A DNA stretch of 64,000 bases from Rhynchopus sp. YZ270_cl-10 (GCA_964035575.1 OZ037847.1:558001-622000), one strand, 5' to 3'; shown: positions 29,806 to 40,656, counted from the stretch's first letter. A program made the numbers and translations. Notes: generated by a model from the sequence alone, not told the origin.

Positions 29806-30659
29806 TTTTGCGAACTGTGTTTTTCTGAAGGTGCTTTTTAACTATGTCTGGGAACACATGACAGATGTCACAGCGGCCTAAGCACCACTGCACATTACAC
29901 AACATGAGTCAGTAGGAAATCACCACACCATGTGTCGGCTTGCTCGTGTACACATGCCAGGAGGCGTCTGACAAAGCAGAAATACATGATTGAAGAGACC
30001 AACCCTTCATACAGGCAAAGCCATGCTGACACATCGTGCTGGGCTGGAATCGTATAGGCACCATAGTGGTTTGGTACACAACATCGTCGCAAGGTGACAA
30101 GAGCAGAAGGTACAGGTCTAAACAGGGGCGTTGGGGGGTGTCGGACAAGAGCCCCTTTCTTTTTATAAGCACATATCATAGAGAAAGAAACAAAACAAGA
30201 GACACATGATTGTGTTTTTTGAACCCAAAGAAGGGTAAATGGAACACATATGGTGTTTTTGGAACCCAAACAGGGAGAACAAAATATCACAGGCGGAACA
30301 CGAATTGGCAATCCACAGAAAACAAAACGGGGATGGGAGTGTTTATCGTTGCAACACAACAGTATACGATCACAGAACGCTGTCGGTGACAAACAGTTCT
30401 AGATCGTTGGGTTGAGAAAGATAAAGGAGTCAGGCCTTCACACAACCAAAAGCCGGGCAACTTTGTACATTAACAAAGTGCAACACATCTGCATGCTATG
30501 CTGCCCCAAAGCACCACCAACGTGGTTATTGGAAAAAAGCTTGTCACAAAAATGACCTCAATAATTGCCCATGAAGTCCCAACAATGGCTATATATTGTA
30601 TAGACCACGAAGGAGAACATTTCAAGGCTCTTTATTGAATGTGCACCTGGCACATATAA
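29806..30659. other. spacer between GH27-like copies
   Basis: No supported gene. A 165-codon minus-strand frame here is probably chance. The 3' end resembles the region after copy A (TATAGACCACG...AGGAGA), a remnant of the duplication. Confidence 0.5.
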
Positions 30660-32015
30660 TCACTGAAACCTGTAGAAGGCAGACTCGTGAGGGCGGAGGG
30701 TGGTCTTCACACTGCCCGTCTCCTGTGTGACCTCCCCTGTCCAGATGTTCTTCACTGCATGTGGACCAGACGTCGTCGGCCCCCCAACCTCTGCAAAGGT
30801 GGTTTCAATCGTCGCATTCACTTCACCCATGTTGATCACCGCAAATGCCGTCTCCGTCACAGAGTTGTTTGCAAGCTTCGAAACCCAAGTCGTCACACAC
30901 GAGTCCCCGACCCACGGCGTGTAGAACGAGCAAGACCCAGTTGTGGCACCATGGCAGGTGCAGTTTCCTTCGTACTTCAGAAGTGCGCTTTCACCTTTGC
31001 CGTGGAACGCAAGTGCATCAGAGTTTGTCATGTACGAAAGCGTTGTGTTGTCTGACGGCACCTTCCCTGCCTCCATAAGGGGCGACCGTGTGATCATCCA
31101 CACAGTGGCAATGCTCTGTCCACGGTCTGCGGTCTCCTGGTCCTGGGTCCAGAACTTCTCTTCAAGGGGAATCATATCAAGGTCAGGGTACGTGTTCTTG
31201 TACCCGTTCAGATGTGCCGCACTGAAGTTGCCCATGATGAAGATGCTCTGCTGCATGCCTCCCCAGCCACCCCACCCACCATGGAAGTCTGTCGTCACAC
31301 GGTACATCGAACACATCTGGTTATCGGCAGCCCACTTGCCGTCATCTGGGTGGTTCTGTCCTCCAGGAGAGTAAGAGAGCACGATGTCTCTGTCCACGTT
31401 CTTCACAGCGCCGGAGAACAGTTCCATCTCACCATAGTAGCAGCCGCCACTGGAGCACATCATGCAGTCACACTTGATGAAGTCGATGTTGTAGCTGGCA
31501 AGCATGTCGATCCTTGACTGATAGTACGCACGTGCACCAGGGTGGCTTGCGTTGATGCCAAGAAACGTCTGTGCCCAGTGGCAAGACCCGTTTGCAGCAC
31601 CGCCAGTGCTGTTCTGATCAATCAGCTGGTCAAGGGTGTAGTTGGTTCCCTTCACAAAGGGTTTGCTTGCAGCAACTGTGTCCAGCACACCTCTGATTTC
31701 GTAGAGGCCAAGCTTCATGCCGATTGCGTGCATGTCTTCTGCAAGCTTCGTCATGTTCGAGAAACGTGCAGGGTCTGCAATCGGGATGCCGTTGTCGCCG
31801 TACACAGCCCATCCAGAGTCAAGCGTGAGTGTGTCGTACCCGGAGTCACCGTACTGCGCTTTGAGGTCCTTCGCAAGCTGCAGCACTGTTGTTTGGTTCA
31901 GAACGTGCGTTCTGCCAGAGTCGAATGAGTTGTACCCCCTGGGTGGGGTGTCTGGGAACACCATTCGCGCCGACACCAGGAGTGGCACGGCCAGGACGGA
32001 AAGTGCTCTCAACAT
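30660..32015 (-). CDS. secreted GH27-like glycosidase, copy B, 451 aa
   Basis: Same domain order, signal peptide and catalytic Asp positions as copy A. The two proteins are nearly identical except in three clusters: residues 30-39 (SFDSGRTHVL against TFDSEHTQYQ), about 147-151 (WAQTF against FGHMY) and about 249-258 (GGWGGMQQSI against NGWGGVQQGL). These lie after the first barrel strand, in a mid-barrel loop and just after the acid/base Asp, all expected to line the substrate cleft. The start is the ATG of MLRALS at 32015. An in-frame upstream non-ATG extension is rejected because the signal peptide starts here and CCACAG precedes it. Confidence 0.9.
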   Translation of the reverse strand: MLRALSVLAVPLLVSARMVFPDTPPRGYNSFDSGRTHVLNQTTVLQLAKDLKAQYGDSGYDTLTLDSGWAVYGDNGIPIADPARFSNMTKLAEDMHAIGMKLGLYEIRGVLDTVAASKPFVKGTNYTLDQLIDQNSTGGAANGSCHWAQTFLGINASHPGARAYYQSRIDMLASYNIDFIKCDCMMCSSGGCYYGEMELFSGAVKNVDRDIVLSYSPGGQNHPDDGKWAADNQMCSMYRVTTDFHGGWGGWGGMQQSIFIMGNFSAAHLNGYKNTYPDLDMIPLEEKFWTQDQETADRGQSIATVWMITRSPLMEAGKVPSDNTTLSYMTNSDALAFHGKGESALLKYEGNCTCHGATTGSCSFYTPWVGDSCVTTWVSKLANNSVTETAFAVINMGEVNATIETTFAEVGGPTTSGPHAVKNIWTGEVTQETGSVKTTLRPHESAFYRFQ

Positions 32016-33216
32016 TTTTGCAAACTGTGGTTTGTGTGGATGATGTGGTGTCGGGACATGAGAGTGGGCACACCAAAGCAATACATTTGACCTATTTTAT
32101 TCGTTACGTTCACAGGAGTTCCAACAGTGGTTAAGGGGTGGGACGCGTACACATGCAAAGACCAACAAACAGTGTCAAGACGTTGCCATGTGTACGATTA
32201 GCACGCTTTGAGCGGCAACACATTGGAGCAAGGCTACTAAACGCTGGGAGCCGCACGAATGTGTCAGTTGTTTTTACCACTCTGGACACATGTGCGGAGA
32301 TAACCCATGCCGCAGAGCTTAGAAAACAAAATCAAAAAAAAAAAAATCAAAAAAACAACAGCAACAATGCAACGATGAAGGCGTCAGCCGGTTGCACCAA
32401 CGGAGTTTTTGTTTTTGGATTTTTGTGGCAGTCAGAGAAAATAGAAGTATTTGATGCAGGCACCTCCACTGACCCACGGTGGCACCCTGATGAAAGCAGA
32501 AGAAAAAAAAAACAAGACCCCCGCCCTTTCTAGGGGCAAGGGTGGGCACTTCCCTTATAACCTACACCCCCTCAGCTACCAAGGTTGTGTCGGAATAGGG
32601 CGCCGTGAAGAGATTGCGTAAAAATCGGTGTCAGTCTTGCACAACAGCAGAAGAGGTAGTTTTTTTTTTTTTAATGTGAGATCCATCAATAACCAAGCGT
32701 GTAGGGTTCGATATTGAGGGTCTTCTTCGCCTCGGATGTTCCGTGTGTACCTTACTCGACATTTGTAATAGAAAGATAAGTTGAAAGTGCAAACGCCTGA
32801 CCGTTCATCGGCGGACGCAATCGCAAAGGGAAAAAAAATGAGAGAGCGAGAGAAGAGAAAGAAGGAGAATCATGTTTAAAAGGTGAACATCGCAAATAGA
32901 AACTTGGCAGTTTCAGGATATGGTGAAGTACGAAAGGAATAGGGATTGTTTTCGGTTCTTGAAAAAAATGCCGCCTTTTCATTTCACCAAAGAAACCCTA
33001 AATTTTCAAGAGCAAAAGAATAGAACACAAAGAAAATAGGCGTAATTAAAACACAGCAGCTTCACGGCCACTTTTTTACCCCCCTCCCATTAAAAAAACC
33101 CCCCTTTTTGCTCCAAAAAAAAAACGCAGCCACAATCAACACACTGTAAAAAAAACTGATACACTCCCTCCCTCCCTCTTCCTTCCCCCCATCCCCACAC
33201 TCTCTTTCTCTTGCCC
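32016..33216. other. spacer with repeats
   Basis: No supported gene. H4 at 32447, a partial H3 at 32780-32799, A/T runs. Confidence 0.6.
32447..32498 (-). repeat. H4 short repeat, shortened
   Basis: GATGCAGGCACCTCC, ACTGACCCACG, then TGATGAAAGCA. Lacks the central palindrome of other copies. Confidence 0.75.
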
Positions 33217-36200
33217 TTACACCTCCACGTATGCAGGATCATCTTCCACTGTAGGCGACGGTGTGCGTGAAGCTCTTCCTGGAGGTTGTGGGGGCGGTGC
33301 ACCACCCTGCGCCAGCCTCCCCCTCCCCAAGACCTTCCGGGTAGGTGGTGTGGGTGCGCTCACCTCTGCCCCTAATGGTACACTCGGAGGAACCGACGCA
33401 ACAAGACTCCTTCTCCGGGCCCGTGGCGTTCCTGTCGTCTCCCCGTCGAGAGACTTCACTGGAGCTGGTGACGGTGTTGTGACCAACTTCTGCTCATCTA
33501 CAGGCTCTGCCGTCACCAGACTCCGTCTCCGTGCACGTGGTGACTTCGTATTGACCCGTAAAGGTTCCACCTGAGGCTCCTCTTGCAAAGAACCCGCCAC
33601 ATCATCCCTCGGCGATGTAAGCCCCTGTCCCGCAGATGGCGACGGAGTCTCAGGGGGTGTGACCGATATCTGCTCCTCCGGATCAGTTGTTGACACCTTC
33701 AGACTCCGTCTGCGTGCACGTGGTGACACTGTCGGGGTAGCACCTAGCAGTTCCTCCACCTGAGGTTCCTCTGGGGGTAAAGACGACCCTTCTGGAAGTT
33801 CAATTGGACTGTCCCTATGTACAAGACTCCGTCTGCGTGCACGTGGAGACACTGTCTTAGGAGTAGCATCTAGCAGTTCCTCCACCTGAGGTTCGTCTGG
33901 AAGTTCAATTGGGCTGTCTCTGTGTGCAAGACTCCGTCTGCGTGCCCTGGATCGTGGAGAAACTGTAGGGGGGGTAGGTGTGCCGGCCTCTGGTGCATCC
34001 GAGCCGCTTGTGGGCGTCGCTTTCCCTACCGACCCAACAAGACTCCTGCGTCGCACAGCCTTTGCGCGGGGTGTTGTGCTGTCAGCCCCGAGGGGCTCCT
34101 CAGGCTCCTCGAACTCACCTGGTGGCAGTTTCTTTGCGTTCCCTGCATCGAAGGTGTGTCTCCGTCTTTTAGGCTTTGGTGATTTTGTACCTTCGGCGTC
34201 GCTTTCGACAGCGGGGGGTGTGTAGCTAACTTCCGGCCTTCCCTCCGCAACCAAGGGGTGATGAGAGGGACCGCTGACCGGGTGCAGTGTTGGGAGCATC
34301 GTCTCCTTTGTGCCCGACGACGTCGTTGTCACACCCAGAGCAGAGCGGATGCTTGCATTGAGCGAGGCGTGCGGCTCTGCTGCAACGTAGGGAGCTTCAG
34401 AGTCGCCTTGGGTGTGATGCTCCCCACCAGACCCGACTTCTTCTTCATCAAGGTGTTCTTGGGTAGCATCAATCTCTTGCGGCGCAATGTTCCCAAAAGC
34501 GTCTTCCTGAATAGTACGAATACGGTGCGTGGCAACAGAATATATATCACAGAACACGTCTACGACAGCCTTCACTGCAATGAGGATGAGGCAGGCCTGT
34601 AGGAGCTGCTGTGCAACGGGGCATTCGGGGCGATCGAGGTTGACGGTGTAGTACGCTGCAGCTTGGAAGACGAGCGCGGCGGAGATAAGGAGCGATGCAA
34701 GACAGAGGACAGCGTTGTCGCGCGGCCTGCAGAAGGGGCGGAAGATGACAGCACAGACCGCACAGCACGCAAACGCTGCTGCAAGCACAACCCGAAGGTG
34801 GCCACATACATCAAGGTCCGTGGTATCCTGCGCGGAGAACACAGAGACAACGAACATCACTACATACGGTACCACGCTGTACTGCGGCAACGCAAACGGT
34901 TTGAGCACCAGCATGTACTCAGCATGGTACATCACCTCCGTCTTGGCAGACACCCACTCCCCTCTGCCAAAGAAGAATGTGTGAACCGCGCCTTTGTCAG
35001 GGTAATGGTTGTACACCGCAAGCCACGGAATGTTGGTGCGTGTCCTCCACATCAGCAAGAGAGGGATGGTGGTGCACAGCAAAATACCTACAATGCCGCT
35101 CCCCGTTTGCATGGCCCCATCATGCTGGGCAACTAGCCTGACCGCAGCAAAGCTAAGTCCCTGGTACATCAGCATGAAAGGGAAGACTACCGTGCTAGGG
35201 AGGTGCGACAGCCCTTGGTATACTATGTACTGCCAGAGGCCTGCGTGCAGCCCAACCCTCTTCAGTGCGAGCATCGCACCGCACAGGATGGCGGAGAGAC
35301 CGCACACAATAAGCACATTCCCAACCAGCGCACCGAACGCTTCACTACCATCAAGGGTCCACTGGGTTGGGTGCAGCAAAAAGGGGAGTGACGAAGAGGT
35401 GCCGCACTGCGGTGACCCTACAAGGACCGCAGGTGCACCCGCAACCACCGCACTCATGCTCAAGGCAGCAAGCCCAGGCACCACTGCACTCAGAGAAGGG
35501 GTGTCTGGATGAAGATCCTCACGCACCGTGATAACGCAGGAGCCCTCCGCTGGAGGCAACGTTGACGTAACCTTGACACGAAGGCTACCCACAAAGGAAG
35601 GCGACGTGACATAGATGGTGATACCCCCTGCATGCCGGTCGGAGCTGACGTTTGTGTACGTGAACAGGTCTGATGAAAGGACCTCTGCAGCCCGCACGCT
35701 CACCGCAACATCAGCATCGCCAGCGTCCACAATCGCCGTCAACTCTTCACCCGAAGCTAGCCACGCATCCACACGCACCTCCCCTGCAGCCAGCTCTGTG
35801 TTTGTCACCTCCTTCTCATATTCAAGCAGCACAACCTCGTCTGGTCTGTCGGGTGTGAACGTAGGTTGGTCCGGTGCTGCAGAAGGAGGCGTCGTAGGCG
35901 CAACAGTGGGGGCCACTGAAGACAGAATGAAAGGCTCTGCGGTTGCAGGTGCGTGTGTCGGGGCTGCTGTCGGGGCGCTTGTAGGAAGCATAGTCGCGGG
36001 TGTAGCCGTGTCCACTGCCAGAGGGGAAAACGTAAGTGGCACTACTGTCTCCGGAGCAAACGTCAGTGGCGGTACTGTCACGGGTGGTCGTGTCGGAGGA
36101 GAAAGTGTCAACGGTGACAAAGTGAGTGGCACCAGTGTGAGAGGTGCCTCTGTCACCGGGAAGGGCGTGGGCGGCGCTGGTGTAGGTGGTGACGAAGTTG

Positions 36201-38517
36201 GCGGTGATGGCGTGAGTGGTGCCGGTGTTAGTGGCGCTGGGGTGTCAGGTGCCGGTGTAGGAGGAGACGGTGTCAGTGGCGACACCGTTAGGGGTGCCGG
36301 TGTAGGAGGGGATACTGTAGGTGGTGCTGGTGTGAGTGGTGCCGGCGTCAGTGGTGCTGGCGTAGGTGGCGACAATGTGGGTGGCGACGGCGACGCTGGC
36401 GATGTAGTGGAGGGTGCTGGGGTCCATGGTGCTGGTGTGGGTGGTGGCGTTGAAGGCATTGCAGTAGATGGCAACGATGTAGACGGTGGTGTTGGTGTGG
36501 GTGAAGGCGTTGGTGGCGAAGGTGTGGGAGGCGACGGCGTCAGTGGTGAAGTCGTTGCGGGCGCTTGTGTCGGAGGTGCTGACGTCAATGGCAACGGTGT
36601 GGGTGGTGATGGTGTCAACGGTGACGGCGTTGCGGGGTACGGTGTTAGGGGTGGCAGTGTAATTGGCGATGGTGTTGGTGGTGACGGTGTCGGGGGTGAA
36701 GCCGTCGGAGGTGACGGTGTAGGGGGTGAAGGGGTTGGTGGCGAAGGTGTAAGTGGTGAAGATGTCGGCGGTGAAGGAGTAGGGGGACTCGGTGTCGGTG
36801 GTGAAGGTGTCGGTGGTGACGGTGTTGGCGGAGATGGTGTTGGTGGCGAAAGTGTCGGAGGACTGGGTGTAGGTGGCGACGGTGTCGGCGGCGATGCTGT
36901 TGTGAGGGGTACCAGTGTTGGTGGCACTACCGTTAAAGGTGCAGGCGTAGGTGGTGACGGTGTCAGGGGCGATGGTGTAGGGGGGGAGGGGGTTGGTGGT
37001 GATGGTGTAGAAGGTGAAGGTGTTGGAGGACTTGGTGTCGGTGGTGACGGCGTTGGTGGCGAAGGTGTCGGTGGACTGGGTGTCGGTGGTGAAGGAGTAG
37101 GAGGGGAAGGCGTTGGAGGACTCGGTGTCGGTGGTGACGGTGTAGGTGGTGAAGGTGTCGGTGGACTAGGTGTGGGCGGTGAAGGCGTCGGTGGGGAAGG
37201 AGTAGGTGGTGAAGGTGTCGGAGGACTCGGTGTTGGTGGGCTGGGTGTTGGTGGTGACGGTGTTGGAGGGGAAGGCGTTGGAGGACTTGGTGTCGGTGGT
37301 GAAGGGGTAGGGGGACTCGGTGTTGGTGGTGATGGTGTCGGAGGACTAGGTGTCGGTGGTGACGGTGTTGGTGGTGAAGGAGTAGGGGGACTCGGTGTTG
37401 GTGGTGAAGGTGTCGGTGGACTTGGTGTCGGTGGTGAAGGGGTAGGGGGACTAGGTGTCGGTGGTGACGGTGTCGGTGGTGAAGGAGTAGGGGGACTCGG
37501 TGTTGGTGGCGAAGGTGTTGGTGGACTGGGTGTCGGTGGTGAAGGGGTAGGGGGACTAGGTGTCGGTGGTGACGGTGTTGGTGGCGAAGGAGTAGGGGGG
37601 CTCGGTGTTGGTGGGGAAGGTGTCGGTGGACTGGGTGTCGGTGGCGATGGTGTAGGTGGTGACGGTGTTGGTGGTGAAGGAGTAGGGGGGCTCGGTGTTG
37701 GTGGGCTGGGAGTCGGTGGTGATGGTGTCGGAGGACTTGGGGTCGGCGGACTCGGAGTCGGTGGCGACGGTGTCGGTGGACTCGGAGTTGGTGGTGATGG
37801 TGTCGGAGGTGATGGTGTTGGTGGACTTGGTGTGGGAGGACTCGGAGTCGGTGGACTAGGTGTCGGTGGCGACGGTGTCGGAGGACTCGGAGTCGGTGGT
37901 GAAGGTGTTGGTGGTGAAGGAGTAGGAGGTGACGGTGTTGGAGGTGATGGTGTCGGCGGGCTGGGTGTCGGCGGTGATGGCGTAGGAGGGGAAGGTGTCG
38001 GAGGACTAGGTGTTGGCGGGGAAGGGGTAGGTGGTGATGGTGTCGGTGGTGGCGGTGCCGCTGTTGGGATAGCTGTGGCAGGTGAAGGCGACGGGACACT
38101 ACCAATTGAATGATACTGTGTGTAGTAGATCACTGTGAGCTGCCCGTCGAGGCAAGTTGCAAAATTCCAGCCACTCCCGCTCAGGGATTTGCTCACATCA
38201 CAGGTGAACGGACCTGCAGCGTTTGCAACGGAACAGGAAGCGTCGTCGTACACACTTGCGGACACTGTGAACACCGCTGTGGACCCATCGCCGTAGTAGA
38301 TGTGAGTACTGTCGGCTGTGCAGGTGGCTATAAAACTGTACGCACACGTTGCACACTGGCTTCCTGATATACCGCCCGTCATTGTGAGACCTGCTGACTG
38401 GACTGAACTAAATGAACCAGAAAGCGTGAAACTCACGAACTTAACTTCATAATAATCAGCAGCAACGTCACCACACAAGAACAGCAGCACCCATGCCACA
38501 TGTCTTAACGATGCCAT
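33217..38517 (-). CDS. giant PPTPS-repeat multi-pass membrane protein, about 1,766 aa
   Basis: Secreted or surface protein of unknown function. Order: signal peptide (MASLRHVAWVLLFLCGDVAA), a Cys-containing ectodomain of about 125 residues, then about 700 residues of proline repeats. These are first nearly perfect PPTPS pentapeptides, then degenerate PLTPAP/PPTLSP forms, a rod-like and probably heavily O-glycosylated stalk. Then comes a beta-rich domain of about 150 residues, seven or eight hydrophobic helices, and a cytoplasmic tail of about 370 residues. The tail carries six RRRSL motifs, most as ARRRSL in near-repeats with HRDSPIELP, which match the PKA-type consensus R-R-x-S. It recalls trypanosomatid surface families in organisation only. 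The ATG is at 38517; a GTG further upstream is ignored. No intron. It could be a receptor or channel with a long stalk. Confidence 0.85.
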   Translation of the reverse strand: MASLRHVAWVLLFLCGDVAADYYEVKFVSFTLSGSFSSVQSAGLTMTGGISGSQCATCAYSFIATCTADSTHIYYGDGSTAVFTVSASVYDDASCSVANAAGPFTCDVSKSLSGSGWNFATCLDGQLTVIYYTQYHSIGSVPSPSPATAIPTAAPPPPTPSPPTPSPPTPSPPTPSPPTPSPPTPSPPTPSPPTPSPPTPSPPTPSPPTPSPPTPSPPTPSPPTPSPPTPSPPTPSPPTPSPPTPSPPTPSPPTPSPPTPSPPTPSPPTPSPPTPSPPTPSPPTPSPPTPSPPTPSPPTPSPPTPSPPTPSPPTPSPPTPSPPTPSPPTPSPPTPSPPTPSPPTPSPPTPSPPTPSPPTPSPPTPSPPTPSPPTPSPPTPSPPTPSPPTPSPPTPSPPTPSPPTPSPPTPSPPTPSPPTPSPPTPSPPTPSPPTPSPPTPSPPTPSPPTPSPPTPSPPTPSPPTPSPPTPSPPTPSPPTPSPPTPSPPTPSPPTPSPPTPSPSTPSPPTPSPPTPSPLTPSPPTPAPLTVVPPTLVPLTTASPPTPSPPTPSPPTLSPPTPSPPTPSPPTPSPPTPSPPTPSPPTSSPLTPSPPTPSPPTPSPPTASPPTPSPPTPSPITLPPLTPYPATPSPLTPSPPTPLPLTSAPPTQAPATTSPLTPSPPTPSPPTPSPTPTPPSTSLPSTAMPSTPPPTPAPWTPAPSTTSPASPSPPTLSPPTPAPLTPAPLTPAPPTVSPPTPAPLTVSPLTPSPPTPAPDTPAPLTPAPLTPSPPTSSPPTPAPPTPFPVTEAPLTLVPLTLSPLTLSPPTRPPVTVPPLTFAPETVVPLTFSPLAVDTATPATMLPTSAPTAAPTHAPATAEPFILSSVAPTVAPTTPPSAAPDQPTFTPDRPDEVVLLEYEKEVTNTELAAGEVRVDAWLASGEELTAIVDAGDADVAVSVRAAEVLSSDLFTYTNVSSDRHAGGITIYVTSPSFVGSLRVKVTSTLPPAEGSCVITVREDLHPDTPSLSAVVPGLAALSMSAVVAGAPAVLVGSPQCGTSSSLPFLLHPTQWTLDGSEAFGALVGNVLIVCGLSAILCGAMLALKRVGLHAGLWQYIVYQGLSHLPSTVVFPFMLMYQGLSFAAVRLVAQHDGAMQTGSGIVGILLCTTIPLLLMWRTRTNIPWLAVYNHYPDKGAVHTFFFGRGEWVSAKTEVMYHAEYMLVLKPFALPQYSVVPYVVMFVVSVFSAQDTTDLDVCGHLRVVLAAAFACCAVCAVIFRPFCRPRDNAVLCLASLLISAALVFQAAAYYTVNLDRPECPVAQQLLQACLILIAVKAVVDVFCDIYSVATHRIRTIQEDAFGNIAPQEIDATQEHLDEEEVGSGGEHHTQGDSEAPYVAAEPHASLNASIRSALGVTTTSSGTKETMLPTLHPVSGPSHHPLVAEGRPEVSYTPPAVESDAEGTKSPKPKRRRHTFDAGNAKKLPPGEFEEPEEPLGADSTTPRAKAVRRRSLVGSVGKATPTSGSDAPEAGTPTPPTVSPRSRARRRSLAHRDSPIELPDEPQVEELLDATPKTVSPRARRRSLVHRDSPIELPEGSSLPPEEPQVEELLGATPTVSPRARRRSLKVSTTDPEEQISVTPPETPSPSAGQGLTSPRDDVAGSLQEEPQVEPLRVNTKSPRARRRSLVTAEPVDEQKLVTTPSPAPVKSLDGETTGTPRARRRSLVASVPPSVPLGAEVSAPTPPTRKVLGRGRLAQGGAPPPQPPGRASRTPSPTVEDDPAYVEV
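36930..38050 (-). repeat. 15-bp minisatellite coding PPTPS
   Basis: About 75 near-perfect 15-bp units (reverse complement of GGTGGTGAAGGTGTC-like words) inside the giant membrane-protein gene, grading into degenerate units down to about 36000. Most changes are at third positions, so the peptide is kept. Confidence 0.9.
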
Positions 38518-39266
38518 TGTCGAACCCACAGCACCCGAGCCCTACCCTCTACCCCCCTGGCACTGACTCTTCCTCTGAAGGTGAGTCTGTGTACTGCCAC
38601 CTGTGTGCGTGGTGTTTGGGGGACTGGAGCAAAAATTAACACAAAAATACGTTGTCCCCTATTATTTTTTGTTTGCTCCTTTTTTTTTTCCTGCTTTTTT
38701 TTTTGTTTAGACTTTGGTCGTTTGCTATTTTATGCGTTTTGGGGACGGAATTTAAGCTCTACAAACCTCTACAAAGACAGCTTTGCTTTGCTTCCAGCCC
38801 GCCCAGATTTTCGTAAAAATTGCGAAGACTGTGTTCTTCTGTATAAATGAAGAAAAACAAGATCTCCACGGACAATGGGTCTCTCTCTCTCTCACTCTCT
38901 CTCTCTCTCACATTTTCACTCTGCCTATCGGGGCAGCACTATTTAAATATATGCACAGAAAATAGCACAATAGATGCCATTCTGGAATTAGAGCACATTT
39001 TTTTTACTGCACAATATAAATAAAATTTGAAAGATTAATATGTCCTGCGTGCATGCACCTCTTTTGCAAAGGATGTTCACCCCCTGTACCGTTGACAGGA
39101 GAAAGTATTCTCTTGTGGGGGGTGGGGTGGGGTGGGGGGAGTGAGACCAGTATCGGATTGAGGGAAACGAGGTTAGTCGATAGAGAGAAGCCATCAAGAG
39201 CTCGGCTTGCTGCAATAAGGTCTAACCCCAACTGTTAAAATTTAAAAAATAAAAATAAAAACTGTG

Positions 39267-39328
39267 GTTGTTGATGCAGGCACCTCCGACTGACCCACGT
39301 ACGATGCCAGCCCCGGATGAAAGCACAA
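39267..39328 (-). repeat. H4 short repeat
   Basis: GATGCAGGCACCTCC, ACTGACCCACGTACGATG, CCCCGGATGAAAGCACA. Very close to 7626. Confidence 0.85.
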
Positions 39329-39561
39329 AGTACCCTGCGGCCTACAACAGTAGGGAAAAAAACCCCCCCTCACCACCCCCCATTTCTAGTCCCTGGTATC
39401 TACGGTTGTCCGATCGGACAGTGCCGTGATGATCTACCACTGGAATGGAGTAAGGCTGAACACCCCTGAGCCAGAACCCAGTCTAGAGACATACGTGATA
39501 TATTACAGGTAATACTGTGTCAAACGTTCGCACATTTTTTTTTTTTTTTTGGCAAATCGGG

Positions 39562-40289
39562 CCCAGGGCAGGAGCTTGGAATATGGGTTTGGGGCAAAAT
39601 CGGGTCAAATTCTGTTAAATCGGGTCAGGTCCCGAGCTTTTCCGCCTTCGGCGGAAAAGCTCTTGTGAAGACAAACACATGCAGAATGAGAAGGCGCGTT
39701 TCACAATATGGTACACGTTGATGATACACAAGTGTTGCACCTCCCCCGCGGAATGCATGCTGCCCTTGACACTGGCGATGAGGTCATCAAGGTAGGGTTG
39801 CGCAATGGAGGTGTGGAATGTGTGCGTAGGCCCTCGCCAGTTCAGGTAGTCTCTCTGGGCAGGTGTCCCCTTCGAGCAAACGTCGGAGGGCGTTCCGTAT
39901 CCCCGGCAACACTTGTCACTGTCTGAGCCCCTCTTTTGGTGTGTCACCCAGCGAGTTGATCCAATATCTGGATCGTCAGCTCGCGCCAGTAACCAACGGC
40001 TAGGTCGAGTTTGGCATACCTCTTGGGTTCGGGTTTGATCGGGGTGGAACGCGCGTTTGAGGGCATTCTGGCTTCATTGAGCTTCGTGCTCGTCGCGGTG
40101 GGGTCACATAGTAGTTCCTCATCCTTCTCAGACCCCCTCATGCGACAAGTAGAGTACCCTATTTTTTTGGATTTTTTCCCTCAAAAATCTATAGTTTTTT
40201 TTTTTTTTTGGCCCTGACCCGTTTTTTTCCATGGGGCCGAAGGAAATCGGGTCAATCTGACCCGATTTAACCCCCAAGCTCCTCCCCTG
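39562..40289. mobile_element. non-autonomous hAT-like DNA transposon, about 728 bp
   Basis: Inverted ends CAGGGCAGGAGCTTGG (39564-39579) and the inverse of CAGGGGAGGAGCTTGG (40274-40289), 15 of 16 identical. AAATCGGG stands on both sides (39554-39561, 40290-40297) but also recurs inside, so the target duplication is less certain than in the other elements. A GC hairpin with a TTCG loop lies at 39634-39660. Minus-strand open frames at 39615-40141 look protein-like but match no family I know. Confidence 0.72.
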
Positions 40290-40656
40290 AAATCGGGTAA
40301 GAAACGAATAGTGTTAACGAACCCCAAGCTTGGAGTGTTAGGGCCACCTTAACACAAAAGAGAGGTTGAAAGTGCAAACGCCGTGTATGCCAAATGAAGT
40401 ACAGAAAACAAAAGACAACCAGAAAACTATCTTATCTATTTTTTTTTTTTTTTCCCTTTCCGGTTGACCCTTTTTTCCTTTTTCCTTTTTTTAACAAAAT
40501 CCGCGTGTTTTAGAGACAGAGAATTAACTCACCTGTGGACAGTTTGCGGACTGCGTCAGTTGTTTCGGAGGGAGGGGGAGGGAGACGGGAAAAGAAGGGG
40601 GAAAATAGCATTTTTGTGGGAAGCAAAAAAAAAAAAGAAGAAGAAGAAGAAAAAAA

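Noticed and set aside
29895-30392. 165-codon minus-strand frame between the GH27-like twins
   Set aside because: Correct strand, but composition is spacer-like, no domain or signal is convincing, and the region is not conserved on the other side of the duplication.
35615-38113. 832-codon plus-strand frame of GVGG repeats
   Set aside because: It is the exact antisense of the PPTPS minisatellite. The 15-bp units are a multiple of three, so the opposite strand stays open by construction. No signal peptide or domain is seen outside the repeat.
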